This document shows, piece by piece, positions 1 to 13,339 of a stretch of 64,000 nt of DNA. Position 1 is the first letter of the stretch; each line of letters opens with the position of its first letter. The notes beneath the pieces were generated by a model. That model did not search any database, had not been told where the DNA came from, and saw nothing but the letters and a program-made list of their open reading frames with translations. Origin of the DNA: Haliotis asinina. Its lineage: Eukaryota; Mollusca; Gastropoda; Lepetellida; Haliotidae. The position numbers and the translations under genes are program-made. Where the stretch lies: positions 56,320,843-56,384,842 of the forward strand of contig NC_090282.1 of NCBI RefSeq assembly GCF_037392515.1. The letters are read 5' to 3'.

Positions 1-2
1 CT

Positions 3-3000
3 GGTGACAAAGGGATCTTGGAAGAAGGAGGGAAGATGAGGGAAGTACTAGCTGAAATTAAGGCAGCTCTAGCCAAACATTACCAAGTGGGCAAAATCTG
101 GGATTGTGTGGAGAAGACTTTGGATGAAGGTAATACAAGATTTAGGAACCACATATAAGTAAGAATGTCGCATTGCAAAGTGAATATGTACTGTAAATTG
201 ATGCAGAGACGACACTGACAACCACACTGCCAACATATCTGTTGGTTCCTTTGACAGAGGGTTCTCCGCATCCAAAAGCGAGAGGCGTCATGAACACCGT
301 CTTGTGTCTAGACACATCATCCAGTATTGGGGAAGAGGGGCTTGAGGACATGAAGCGTCACCTTGAAGTGTTCATTGATAGTAAGAAACGTATTGTTAAT
401 GTTGAAGGTGATGAGAATCTCTTCAGAAACATGATTGTCCATCGAGCAAAGCAGGAAGTCATTGTTAAAGTTACAAGTAACCTGTGCTCTGTTTAACGTA
501 TTTCAGATCGGGGAGTGCCGCAAATTTTATAAACACATCTCTAGCTAAGTCTCAGTGATCCACGTCCACCATACACCTGACATTCTGCTGACTGTAGAAA
601 CAAACACTCGTGTGTAGTTAACGTATTTTATAATGTGAAATAATGTGTCTTCGAACCAGACATAGAAGAATCTGCGGAGGATCTGGAACAGGAGGAAAAC
701 CTTGCTGTTGTCACATTTGGAGGTGGGGCCTCGATTCTGCATCCCATCTCGAACGATTATGGCAGTGTAAGAGATGTGATAGGTGAGGCGCCGTGGTCAG
801 TGGTAAGAAACGTATTGAAACTGAAGGAAGGTAATTATGTGTAACCTTTACAACATAAAACATTTAAAATTATGCAATGGAAAGTACTTACGTTATCACA
901 TTGATGCATATATGCAAACCACACTCCTGCAGTTAGCTCTGACTCTCTGCGCAGGAAACCTCTGTGAATATCTTTCTCGCCAAACATTTAAACAGCGTAT
1001 AGGCCTTGGGGAGACGTTTCACAGTATTTAGCAATACTTCGATCGTCATATGTCATATATAACATCTCCTGTTTCAGAGAAGATTGAGCTTGGTGGATCG
1101 TCTCCTCTACTTCAAGGACTGTTGGTCAGTGTTGCATCATTAGCTCTCGGTATGTCACATTGTATCAAAAGCACCATGCCTTATATCAGTGTAAGATTAC
1201 ACGTTTGAGGACATTGTTGATATTGATTAGTATTTCAGACCATGTTGTTGTTTTGGGTTACAAGGACAAGGTGGTAGTGGTTCGGAGATATCTCAACTCT
1301 CGCGGATCATTGTTATGACAGATGGTCTTGTGACAGGAGAAAGAACTGCTTCTGATACTGACACAAAAACCACATGGTTGTCCCAACAGGTACGTACACT
1401 CTTTAGTACACTACACAGACTTACCGATAGTAACGGATTTGTCTGTTTGACGCATTCAGCCTATTCTACCTATTTGGCGGCTTTCCATAAATAATCGTGT
1501 CTGGTCCAGACAGTCTTATGGTAACTCATGACAAACTACATTATGCCGACTTATATGTCTCAATTAGAAATAAAGTCATTCATCAATATTCCAGCTATAT
1601 GGCGGCGGTCCAAAAATATTCGAATCTAGACCAGACAATCTTTTGGTAACTGATGACAAACTACATTATGGCGACTTTAAGATGACACCCTATATGTCTA
1701 AATAAGAAATATAAAACAATTTCTTTAGGACAAGAACTGTCTTCTGTCGACACTGAGGATCTTAAGACCGAAAGAGACGACATGCGAGGTGATGGGTGCC
1801 ATGGTGTGGATCCCTGTGGGAGATGCCAACTCGGTAATGAGTGTTTTTTTACTTTGTCCCTCAACAGTTCATAATCGAAAATTACATAATGCTCACTGTT
1901 TGTGTCATAAATGAAAACGTGTTATGTGTGTGGTGTGTTTACTTGACAGACATTTCTACAAGACGTGGTCAGTTGGTCAAATGGGAATCTTTTGAACGGA
2001 ACGGAAATCAAGAGTCTATGTCGCCATCAGGAACCTAAGGTAAATTATCATGATTTCGTGAGTGAAAGAGGTGCAGCAGAGATAGTGTGTGACACCAGCA
2101 GTGCCGCATCAACGGTTTCTTGTTTATGCACTTGGCTATTCAAGAATGTTTTGCCTTCCCAAATTTGTACGGTAGAGGACCTAATTTCTGATCTTCTTTG
2201 ACATATATACACAAGGAACTTACTTAAGCATAACCTGTATTTTTGCAATGATAGGTTTCTAACACCTTCATAAAACGTCTCGTGGCGACAACGATGAAAG
2301 TAACATTGACAGTAACATTAGTTTATTCGTAATATCAACCTCAGAAGCCTATAAAACAGTCACAAGGTTTGGCAGTTTCGTGAAAATAACATTCTTTTGA
2401 CCCGTATGATACTTTGACTCACGAAAAACGACAAAATAATTGGAATCCATGTTCATTTTCATTTATCCATGATCATTGCTCATTTAAAAAAACAACAAAT
2501 CACTCATTTTCAAATAAAGTCACGTCTGTTCAAAAATGGCACTTGAATGTTTAATGTTTAATTTATTGGTGAACGTGAGCATTCAAAATGTAATTTTGCG
2601 TGTCTTACACGATTCAAATCGATAGCGAGTGCATCCTCCACTGTATGGCAGCCAGCAATCTCCCCGCATACCCCTTGCCAGCCTCCTGATCCTCTGAAAG
2701 GGCACACTACGCCATTCGTGGCGTTAAGCAGCTTCCATTTTGGCCAGATTCTGTACCGGGGGATTCTTCTGTTGCAAACGACGACCAATCATGTCCCTTA
2801 TGTGCTCCAAAGGCTTAAGTTCGGGTCTCATTCAAACGTGAGATATGTCAGGAGGTGCTTAATTAAGTTCCGTGTGTATGGTCGGAGAAGTATTCTGTGT
2901 GGAAATATTTATCAAGACCTATGTAACTGAAGCAAGAAAACAATTGTCAGCATGGCGGATGTTGGATTGTTTCTGTAATTACAGAGAGATCCAGGGAGCA

Positions 3001-6000
3001 GTGCGCCATCAGTGTCGTCACTAGGAGGAGCAGACCATACAGAAAGAACGCCAGATATCACCGTGGTATGTGGCATGCCGATCTGGTTTAGTCGACGTAC
3101 ACTTTACCCATGTAATTTTAATAAAGGTTGGTTGGCTGGTTGGTTGGTTGGTTGGTTGGTTGGTTGGTTGGTTAACGCAGCAGCAATCTTCCTGCTATAT
3201 GGAGACGGTATAGTGATCACAACCGATCTAGGCAAATAGGATGCGGTGACATGAGTCAACCAAGTCTATGATTCTGACCATGGGATCCCGCTAGTCGCTA
3301 CATTTACAACAAGCCTGGGTAACTGAAGAAGAAGATTTTGATATTTACTACAAGGATGTTATCTGTCCTCACACAGCGTGTCAACAAAGCATGAAGTCAG
3401 TCAATACCTTACTGACTCCCTTTTTGGATCGAGGGTAAATATAAAAAGTCAAGTCAAACAATCGATTAGTCGACATTGTTCGACGACATAGATTTCACTA
3501 TATATAAAAGGTCAAATAGCCGTAAAAATGACTTGCATGAATTACAGGAAAAACAACAACAATGATACTGGGCGTTCGAAAATGGTAAAGCGTACCCTAC
3601 CCTACAGGTAGTGACCTGAGGCGAGTAAAATTCTATTCGGGTCACTAAATCTCCACAGTCAGTGGCCCGGCTGGCTTGCTAATTTTCATTTTTTGTAAAT
3701 ACACTCTTTAAAAAACCGCAAAACCCAGATATCAATGAACATTTGGTGTTATTCAAGGACGTGTAGATCAGCGGAATGAATTAAATTTTGTGGAGCAAAG
3801 CATTGCTATCTTGTCCATATTTTACGAGCACAACGGTCATCACAGGCACTACAGTGGTGTTGAAATCAGTACCTCGTATGACCACCTCCAACTGCTATCA
3901 CTGCCGTACACTTCCTGGGTACAGATCAAATAAGTCGTTGGATGCTTTGTTGTGGATTCCTCCTGCAGCATGTGGAACAACTGTTGAGGATTCTGTGATG
4001 GATTCCGACGTCGACGTACCCGTCTATCGATCTGACCCCAAAGGTATTCGATTGGGTTTAGATCCGGGGATCTGGAGGGCCAGATGAAGGTACTGATGTT
4101 GCTTCTGGCCAGGTAGTCCACGATGGCACGTGCTATGTGGGGCCTGGTGTTGTCCTGTTGGAAGAGCTGCTGTTGACGGTCAACAAGGTGGAGTATCGAT
4201 TGGCACTCAGATTGCCTTGGACAAGCACAAGTTCCATCTGCGGGTGTATGAGATCGCTCCCAACACCATAACACTTTCTTCACCGAATTTGTCCACATGT
4301 CTGATGCAGTTAAGAGCAAAACGGCCATGACGTCTGTAGGTACGGTCTCTACCATCACGTCGCCTGAGGAGATAACGGGATTCATCGCTAAACTATATGC
4401 GCCATTGTTTGCCTAATTCCATAGCAGAACCGTGTTACACCATCTCACTCGTCGACGCCGATGTAGTCGTGTCAAGGCGGGTCAACTTTTCAACCTGTTC
4501 TTGTGCTGTGTCCCGGGCGGTACGATGGCGGTCACGTAGGTGGGTTACCCGGATGTACCGATCTTGGGCAGGTGTGGTGACTCTACGTCTTCCTGATCTT
4601 GGACGGTCATTTGTCGAATTTGTTTGACGAAATCGAACCCACAATCGAGTTATTGTGCTAGGATCAACGATGAAGATGCTTGACACCTCACTCTTTGATT
4701 CGCCAGCTTGCAATCGTCCAATTTCCTCATTTCGATCTGCAGAGTTGAGACAACCCATTTTCGTGTACAATACTTGCAAAGATCGATGAAATTGTGACAT
4801 TCATTTGGGTCTTTTATAGTCACATGCTGTACTCATGTTTTGCACGTGAGAAACAATCATTGTGCCTGATATTCGTGCTGCGTGACATCCACGCACATCA
4901 TGACAATCCTGATTGATAAAACCGTTCAAAATCATTTTTGGTTGCGTTTGGTCAAGCATGATCTTCTAAAACATTCCAGAAACAATGAGCCAACCTTAAA
5001 AATGTTTGAGTTTACATATATGTACAAAACTGTAAGTATCATTTTTGAATTTCATCTTGCGTTTATTTGTTTTGACTTTTTGAAGAGTGTATATCACTCT
5101 TATCACTCTTTCTGAATGTTGGGTTATGATACATTTTTACATCATGCAAGATTATATCATGATTCATCACATTAGCTACTGATTGATGAATTATTTACTT
5201 TATCTGAGCACGAACAAAATATTTCTAAAATGGCATTTTCCTATCTGTTTTATGGTATTACATCTGTTGTTATCGTTTGCTTAGGTTTTTAATGGTATTT
5301 CATATTTTGTGCTCTTTTGCTTAGTTTCTGCATTCATATATAGGATAGCCAGTTGTTTTGTGGGCAAGTTATTTTAAGGTATACAGTGTGTTGTGACTTG
5401 ACAGGTACCGCAGCAAGACACATCTACACGTTCGGATGGAAGGGGTGTAGAGAACAAGGACATCCCGAGCCCCGCTCCCCACCAAGACATTCAGGTAAAT
5501 AGATTAGGAGTAATTATGGAATTATGGGCCAGGAATACTGTACATGTATAAGCCATACCGAATGTTGCTTAGATGTAGTAATTTACATTGTATCATAAAT
5601 CTCCATGGCAGAACGATACTGGGAACAGCTCTCCACCTTTTCCTTCTTTGAGGCGAGAACTGCGAGCTGGGGAAACATTAGACGTCAGTGCAGCTGAAAC
5701 GGTATGTGTGTCCAACAGTGCACCACCCCCAGTGACTGAGTGAGTTTAGTTTTACGTCGCACTTAGCAATATTCCTGCTATGGGGCATCCGTCTGTAAAT
5801 AATTGAGTCAATCCAGACAATTCGGTGATCAACAGCATGAGTATCGATCTACGCAACGGGGATACGTAGACGTGTCAGCTGCTTCAGCGAGCCTGGCCAC
5901 CTAATCCCTTTAGTCGCCTCTTACAGCAGGCATGGGTTTCGAAAGACTAAATGTAGCCCGGATCTTCACGTGTTACAATACACCCAGAGTGTACTGCTTC

Positions 6001-9000
6001 AAGACGGTTGTTAATGTATGTTTGCACACTGATACTACGCTTCACATAGTTCATTCCAGCTGGCCCAAGCGATCTTCTTTTAATTCCGTTTAAGTGTGAG
6101 CCATCTGCGTTTGAATAGGTATTAAATATGGAAATATACGTCAGGGCATACGTGCATTCGAAGGGTAAGGGTGGAGTAATACTTTCCCTATTACATGTCC
6201 ATGACATAAGGATCCTGGAAACAGTATGTCACCTGTGTCGTCATTTGAAAGAAGACGAAGTACAGAGAGAACATCAGATCCCAAAGAGATGGACAAGGTA
6301 TGTGCTCCTTGTTTTACTGTATGGAGACTGAGCATATGCCCATTATTGTTTGCAGCAAAGGCCAAGACTATATATAGCTACATTGTTACTAGAATATGAA
6401 ATCAAACTTAGTTTAACCACACGGACCACACCGGTATGTATCATTCCCTTGGCCCCACTCCACAGAGCGATCGTAACCTGGACTCGCGACAGTCGCAGCG
6501 CGACGGTCACTTTGTGAAATGGGCCCCTGTACATCAAGATGTGGCTACATGGAACTGAAAACGGGCTACCAACTTTAGTTAGTTATATGCATGTAGATCG
6601 TAACATGCATTTCGTGTGAAATATACCGCAAGTGACAAGAAGCAAAAACAATTCGGTATATCAGTTCGTTGCAAGTGTGTTCATTGAAATAAACGTCCTT
6701 ATTTGTGTTTATTTATTGTCTTAATGTTCATTTCACATTCTGGATTGGCTGCAGATACAATATTGAAATGTCTATTTAGTATGGGTCCACTAGTAGTCGG
6801 GACGTCGGTGGACGGAGGGGTGACCGCAAGGCAACTGACGTGTTTGACAATGTCTACGAGTCAGAGGGTCTACCCATCCTTGGATCACGAGTGATGAGGG
6901 GCGTGGACTGGAAGTGGGATGACCAGGACATGGAGGGTCCTGGCACTATCACCAACCATGGAGCAGAAGGAAGTGAGTGAGTGATTGTGTGAGTCTAGTT
7001 TTACGCCGCACTCAGCAATATTCCAGCTATATGGCGGCGGTCTGTAAATAATCGAGTCTGGACCAGACAATCCAGTGATCAACAACATGGGCATCGATCT
7101 GCGCAGTTGGGAACCGATGACATGTGTCAACCAAGTCAGCGAGCCTGAATACCCGATCCCGATGGTCACTTCTTACGACAAGCATAGTCGCTTTTTATGG
7201 CAAGCATGGGTTGATGAAGACCTATTCTACCCCGGGACCTTCACGGGTCCAGAAGGAACTGAGACATTTAAGACATAAAAGTCATGTTACAAGGAATTTT
7301 CAATATCCCCGTTAAGAAACCCAACTTACCCTTAGAACTAAATTAGGATCCCCGCTCTTCTGTAGAAAAACGAGGTTAACGTCCCTTTGCAAAAAGGAAT
7401 CGTTAATACAATGTCCGCTTCTCTTTTCATAATATGCCGGCCATTAAGTGGACATTAGCATTAAGATCAATTTATCGTCATGTGTTTGTAAAGGAGACGA
7501 TATATAGTGAAACCTACGAACACTGATACTTGTCTAATCCAGCACACTGTCAAAACCGGCTCAAAAAGTGTGGTCCAGCCAGTTTACAACGCTATTATGG
7601 AAACAGTGCTGTAATCCGTCACAAGTCTATGCCGTTTTCCGACCCGACTTTCCTGTCCTAACAAGCAGTTTTAAGTGCAGTTAACACTATCTAAACCGGC
7701 ATGGCCATGAACAGTCCAATCAAGGACCCATGATGTCAATAACATTGGTTTTATTGACTCGTCAGTCACTTTCTGTGTCATGATGGCTAGACCATCTAAG
7801 AAGGCATGTTTAGAATTAACACTTGTTAAACAAATTCTGCTGACTTTGATACTCTTCCTCGGCCCTCTCCAAAAGTTAAATATCAAACTGGCAGGAAAAC
7901 TGTTTCGAACAATTGGGAAAAGAAAAGCGTGAAGCTTATCGATACAAATTTGAAGAAAACCATAATTCACAGACAAAACGGGTGTTGTTGGAAAATTATG
8001 GTCACTGTCTAATCCGGCAGCCTGCCTAAACCACTTATTTCGCCCTCGTGGGGTGCCGGTTCAGACAGCTTTCACTGTAATGTATCTTCCTGAAGGTAGC
8101 TGGAGAGTTGACTTACTCTATTCTACTTTGTAGAGTCCGTGTGGGTTGCCTGGGATCATGGCGAGTGCAACCGGTACAGGTATGGCCTAGGCGGACACTT
8201 TGACCTGAAGATTGTAGACGACCAACCAAGATCCCCAAGAAGAGACGGACGGATTCAGATCGGAATGCTGGTTGAAAGAGGTACCGTTTAAAGTGTTTTT
8301 GTCCATGATACAATAACAGATTATTCTTTTTTCTGGATCAGGACTTAAGTATCAAACGAGGTGTTCACTGGTATTTATTCACTGAGAAAATGTACGACGA
8401 ATAAACACGACAAATGTCTTCCACATCCATCCATCGATCGTACCTTTTCGACTCACGTGGGTATATGTGCATGAATAACGATGTTACCAGAGTGAATATT
8501 CCTTGTCCAGTCAACGATAAACACAGTTGGGGGTAGTCAGTAGTTCCCAAGGAAATGTATGGTGCAAGCCAAACTGGGACATTACTCAAACTTGCACATT
8601 CCAAATGTGAACGAGAGCCTTAGAATTCTCTCTCTCTCTCTGCCTTAACGATGAATTATCGAGCAGCTTCTGATCAGGACTCATATGAGGTTCTTCTAAA
8701 TGTTGATAAATGGAGCATGCCCCATTGTACCTTAAATTGCTGGAGCCGCAGGACATGATCGTCATAACGGGGACATTAACTATACTGGACAAAATAAGTT
8801 AAGGATATTGGTATATTTATGATTGATAATTTATCAGTGTGTCAATGAATAAATAGGTCATTATTCATAATTTCAGAATTTGAATATACACCTAACTATT
8901 TTTGTTCAGTATATTTGAAAGTTATTCCTCTTATCACTCGTAATAGTGAGATGTAGCTATGACACAGATAAGGCGATCTAATCGCTCTCCCCTATATATC

Positions 9001-12000
9001 TCAGGTTGGTAAATCAGTGGTAGGGAACGATATCAGACTATCGATGTACTGGACGCTTTACTACATTTCTTAAACCAAACTACTTCGTTTTGAATTTGCC
9101 AATGCGAGCAGAAATCCTCTGAAGATATTTAACTTTGTCAACGTTCACCTCTTTTAGTGGGAAATGCTAGTATATCAAAGGGGAAACATTGTTTGACTTT
9201 GCAAAACTGCAAGAATAATGTATTTTTGAGAATGTGCATGAGTTAATTCCATTACAAAGTCCCTCCTTGATAGTGCTGATGTCAAAAAATGACTGTTCCA
9301 TGTCGGACATACCATCAGGCGCAGACTGGCAAAAGACCGACGACGATGGCGGACCCAGCAGCAGCGGGACAGTGATTAGACGACAGTCAGACAGAGTGAT
9401 GGTGAGATATCCTTTGTCACCAGCAGTATCAACATTCTAAAGGCTCTTAGGACAAAATATATTTGCTCAAAGGCAGGTGTTATTGCTACACAACGAAGAC
9501 ACAGAAACTTTTACCGGCGCGAATGAAATTTTATTACATTGAAAGGTAAATGTTTCAAGGTATGGTAACGATCTAATGTCCATAACAGCAGCGTACCAGA
9601 CATATGCAGATGAGCCACAACACATGTACATGAGGACTTCAGACTGTCAGTAGAGAGAGTGTTCTCCTTGTGCGCTGATGCAGATCTGGCTCGTTCACTT
9701 CACTAAGGTCTCGCATAAGGCTGATGAAGAGTCCTAGGTACTGTCATTCCATATTCGAGGTAGGACTTAGAGTTCCTGCAGTACTGTTTGAGGATTCTCA
9801 AATTCTCTCTCCATTTCAACCCAAATGCGTTCATAGTGTTACGAATCGGGAACCAGGGAATCATTTTAACTTTAACTCGACCAATGTTTGGTATGGCGTG
9901 ATTGTTTTAAAATCTCACACCAGGTGCGATCTTTAGCGAAATCAGTAAAGTGAAAATTTGCAAAATAACCAAACCACACAGCAATTAAAGTTCCCTTCTA
10001 TCACAATCATACAAATGCCTGATGTAACCGTTACTCCTCGCCCAGTCATCAGTGAAGATAATTGTCCATTGCAAGTGCTGTCTGCTTCACATCGACAGTG
10101 TTCTGAACTAAGCACTGTCCGTCGGACTGTGAGTCTAGCTAGCATGCTGGTTGGGACTTTTAAGAAGTGTCTTGTCGTGGGTCGCTACTGGTTGGCGGCA
10201 CTATGGGGACAGTCCATAACTTGGCTGTCTGGGTTAAAAACGTGGCCTTCCGTGCCAAATGGTGTTCCTATGCATGCTAAGGTACCCGATCGAAGGAAAC
10301 ATGCAAACGTGTGGGATGTAAAATCAATCCCAGAACGGTGAATAGAGGTGCTTTTCTGACTTTTATGAGTCTTACGACTGCACTGGGTGCAAATGTGTCC
10401 CGAATATGTCATGCTTCTGAAACATTTCTACCTGTTGGACCACTGCTTGCATGCCTTTCCTTCGACCATTTAAACACGCGTGTTCTAACCCAAAATAAAT
10501 TCACATGACTACCAAAGAAAACATTCCATGTCACAATAACTTCTGCCTCTGGGTATATGTGAGCAGATGTGGAATGATTCTTGCAATTACATCATTAGTT
10601 TACTGTTGCACAAGGTAAAACGTTTGTCTCACTGTATGCAGGTGAAATGGAAAACGGGAAAGATTGGTGTATATAGATACGGACAAGGTGGCAAGTTTGA
10701 TGTCTGTGTTCGGTGAGTAGTATTTCTGGTTACATATACTCAAATGAACAGTCATAATTTCAGGATTGCACTGGTATGTGTCTGACATTCCTACACTTGT
10801 CATTTAATTTGGCAGAGATCCTGTTTCTTGTTTGATGGAACAAACAAAAAAGCAAAAGAGTTTCCAGCATGACCAACAGCCCACTGCACTAACAGGTTAG
10901 TGAAAACGTGCACATTTTGTTTAAGATGTTAAAAGAGTTATCCTTCGTTGTATACTGTGAAACTCTCACCAAACAATAGCTACGGGTCAGATCATACTTC
11001 CGGGTCACAGAAAATCTCAGAGGAGATAACTGTGACAAATGGCCTTTCAGAATACACGGGGAAACAGGTTTTCATACTTCTGAGGATTAGTTAAATGTTT
11101 AGAATAATGCATTTGCATGCACACATTTCCGAGTCACGTGGTAACTTTAATATTCAATACAGCCGGAGTACCGAAGCCTAAAGAGGCAAGTGCCAGATAT
11201 AAGGAAAGCAGTGTCTGGCAGTGGCTGGATGGAGATGGTGTATGGACGACGTATTCTGAAGAAAATAGTGTCCAACTCAGCAGAGCATATGACAATCAAG
11301 AGGGACACTGTGTTATTGAAAAGGACGGTAAAAGGTAGGGAGTTACGCTTAAACCTCTGTTTTTTATTGTGTACCCGAGGTTTGCAGGTTACTACCTTCA
11401 GTTGTCATCATTTTTTCTGTCTAATAACGTTTTCTTCTATTGCTAGCGACAGAGAAGGTGCCAATATTGTGATGACCCACTCTGATTGATTATATGTAGA
11501 TCATATACCATAACCACTATTTTGGATAATGTGGTTATCAATCTGTGCCTGTTGTTGTGTTGTTTTTTCGGTGTTTTTCGTTTGTTTTGGTTTTGTTTTT
11601 TAACGCTTACTAATGATTCTTTTATGTAGTATCATGGTCAGTCTGTGTCTGTTCGTTTCAGATTCCTGGTTTTATTCCAAAACCTTGTAGAGAAATCACT
11701 GACAGACAGATGCACAAGGAAGGTGCGAAAATGGCCAATTGGTAAGAGAAGATAGTCAATCTTACTGTACATCGAGGAAGTGATATACTATAGAAATTAT
11801 TGAAAATAATATCAGTCAGTGAGTTCTATGGTCATTTATTGGTTTAGTTGTTATTAAGATTCGCATTTTCATAAGAGAAAACAATTTACAGAGAGAATAA
11901 CAATGTTGAAATGATTGTTTTTGTAGGGGTTATATCAACGTTAAAATAGCATATGCAAGTGGGTGGTTCAATGTTGAAATGACATTGAGTTCTGGTTGAA

Positions 12001-13292
12001 TTTGAAAGTTAAGATGCCGTGTGAGGTAATATTTCAAGTCACATTAGTAGTATTTTAGACACATCGTGACTAAAACAAAGTTTAAATTCACCTTAAATAC
12101 ATGTAAAGTATAAATACCTGTCAGCGAAGAACAGGAAAACCAACTAGAATGTCACACTGTCAGTATTATAGCATCTATCACTAAAACTGGATTTCACATT
12201 CGGACAAGACAGTGTAAAAATTGGCTACAGGACTCCAACAACCGAAGTTAGTTCACATCCTAGAGACCACGGGACTTAAACAACATCTGGTTGCTACTTG
12301 CATGGAGCTTAGCTGGATTTACATCACCTCTTCAGTTGTTAGGAATTTAGACACATCCAACCATACAATAAAAATACAGTTTTGCTGCGATTAAAAACAG
12401 TGGACAGTTTTAATGTAATTTGAATGTTTTGGGACTTACGTACCGTTAAAATGCGGATGCTGATTCTAATCGGTGTCACTATCAATATCAATGTCGAGTT
12501 GTTGCTATTGAGTGTTGCTATTTTGTTTAATACTGCTTGCGTGATCTATAGCAGTAGGGAAGTTTAAATCTATTACCAAGTATACCCTGAGATATTAGCA
12601 TTAGAGACACAGTCTAGACTATCGTAGTCTAGACTACGAATTTGCACGTCTTATGTCACTTCTAAGGCAAGGCTTTAGGATTCTACCAACACCAACACAA
12701 AGGTTGTTTTATCTCCCTTGAATCACCTCAGACCTCCATCGAAGAGTCGAATTAGCTGAAGAGATGAAGAAACATTGTTAACGCAAAGGTTTGCTTTATC
12801 TCCCTTGAATCACCTCAGACCTCTGTCAAAGAGTCGAATGTAAAGAAGAAACATTTCTAACTCATCAACATAATTATGATGATGAAGTAACTGAGATTAT
12901 TCAATAAAGTTACTACCAACATTCGTCGTTGTAAAATGAGTGTTCAGCGTGACAGCCAGTCCCTATAGCCTTGTAAACAACACAAAATATACTATCTTGT
13001 AGCATGTAATGTAAACGATTCAGTGTAAATTGCATCATTTGTTTAAAGGATGATAGTCCTCACACAGAACGCATCTGCCTGGAGAGATCTATGGTAGATT
13101 TACCCGAGATGACCGGGAATGTTCAGTTTCAGTAGTAGGCCTGGCAGTCTCAGTAAATACATATCTTGCATTTGATGTCAATGGTAAATCCTGTGGTTAC
13201 AAAAAATATTTCACATATCATATTTGAACCCGCAAAATTAAACCAAATGTATGTGAATATTTAAAGTCAACAAGATGTTTTGTTTTGTATTC

Positions 13293-13339
<47 letters not shown>

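Noticed and set aside
9958-10341. 127-codon plus ORF
   Set aside because: It is the antisense shadow of a decayed Tc1-like transposase.
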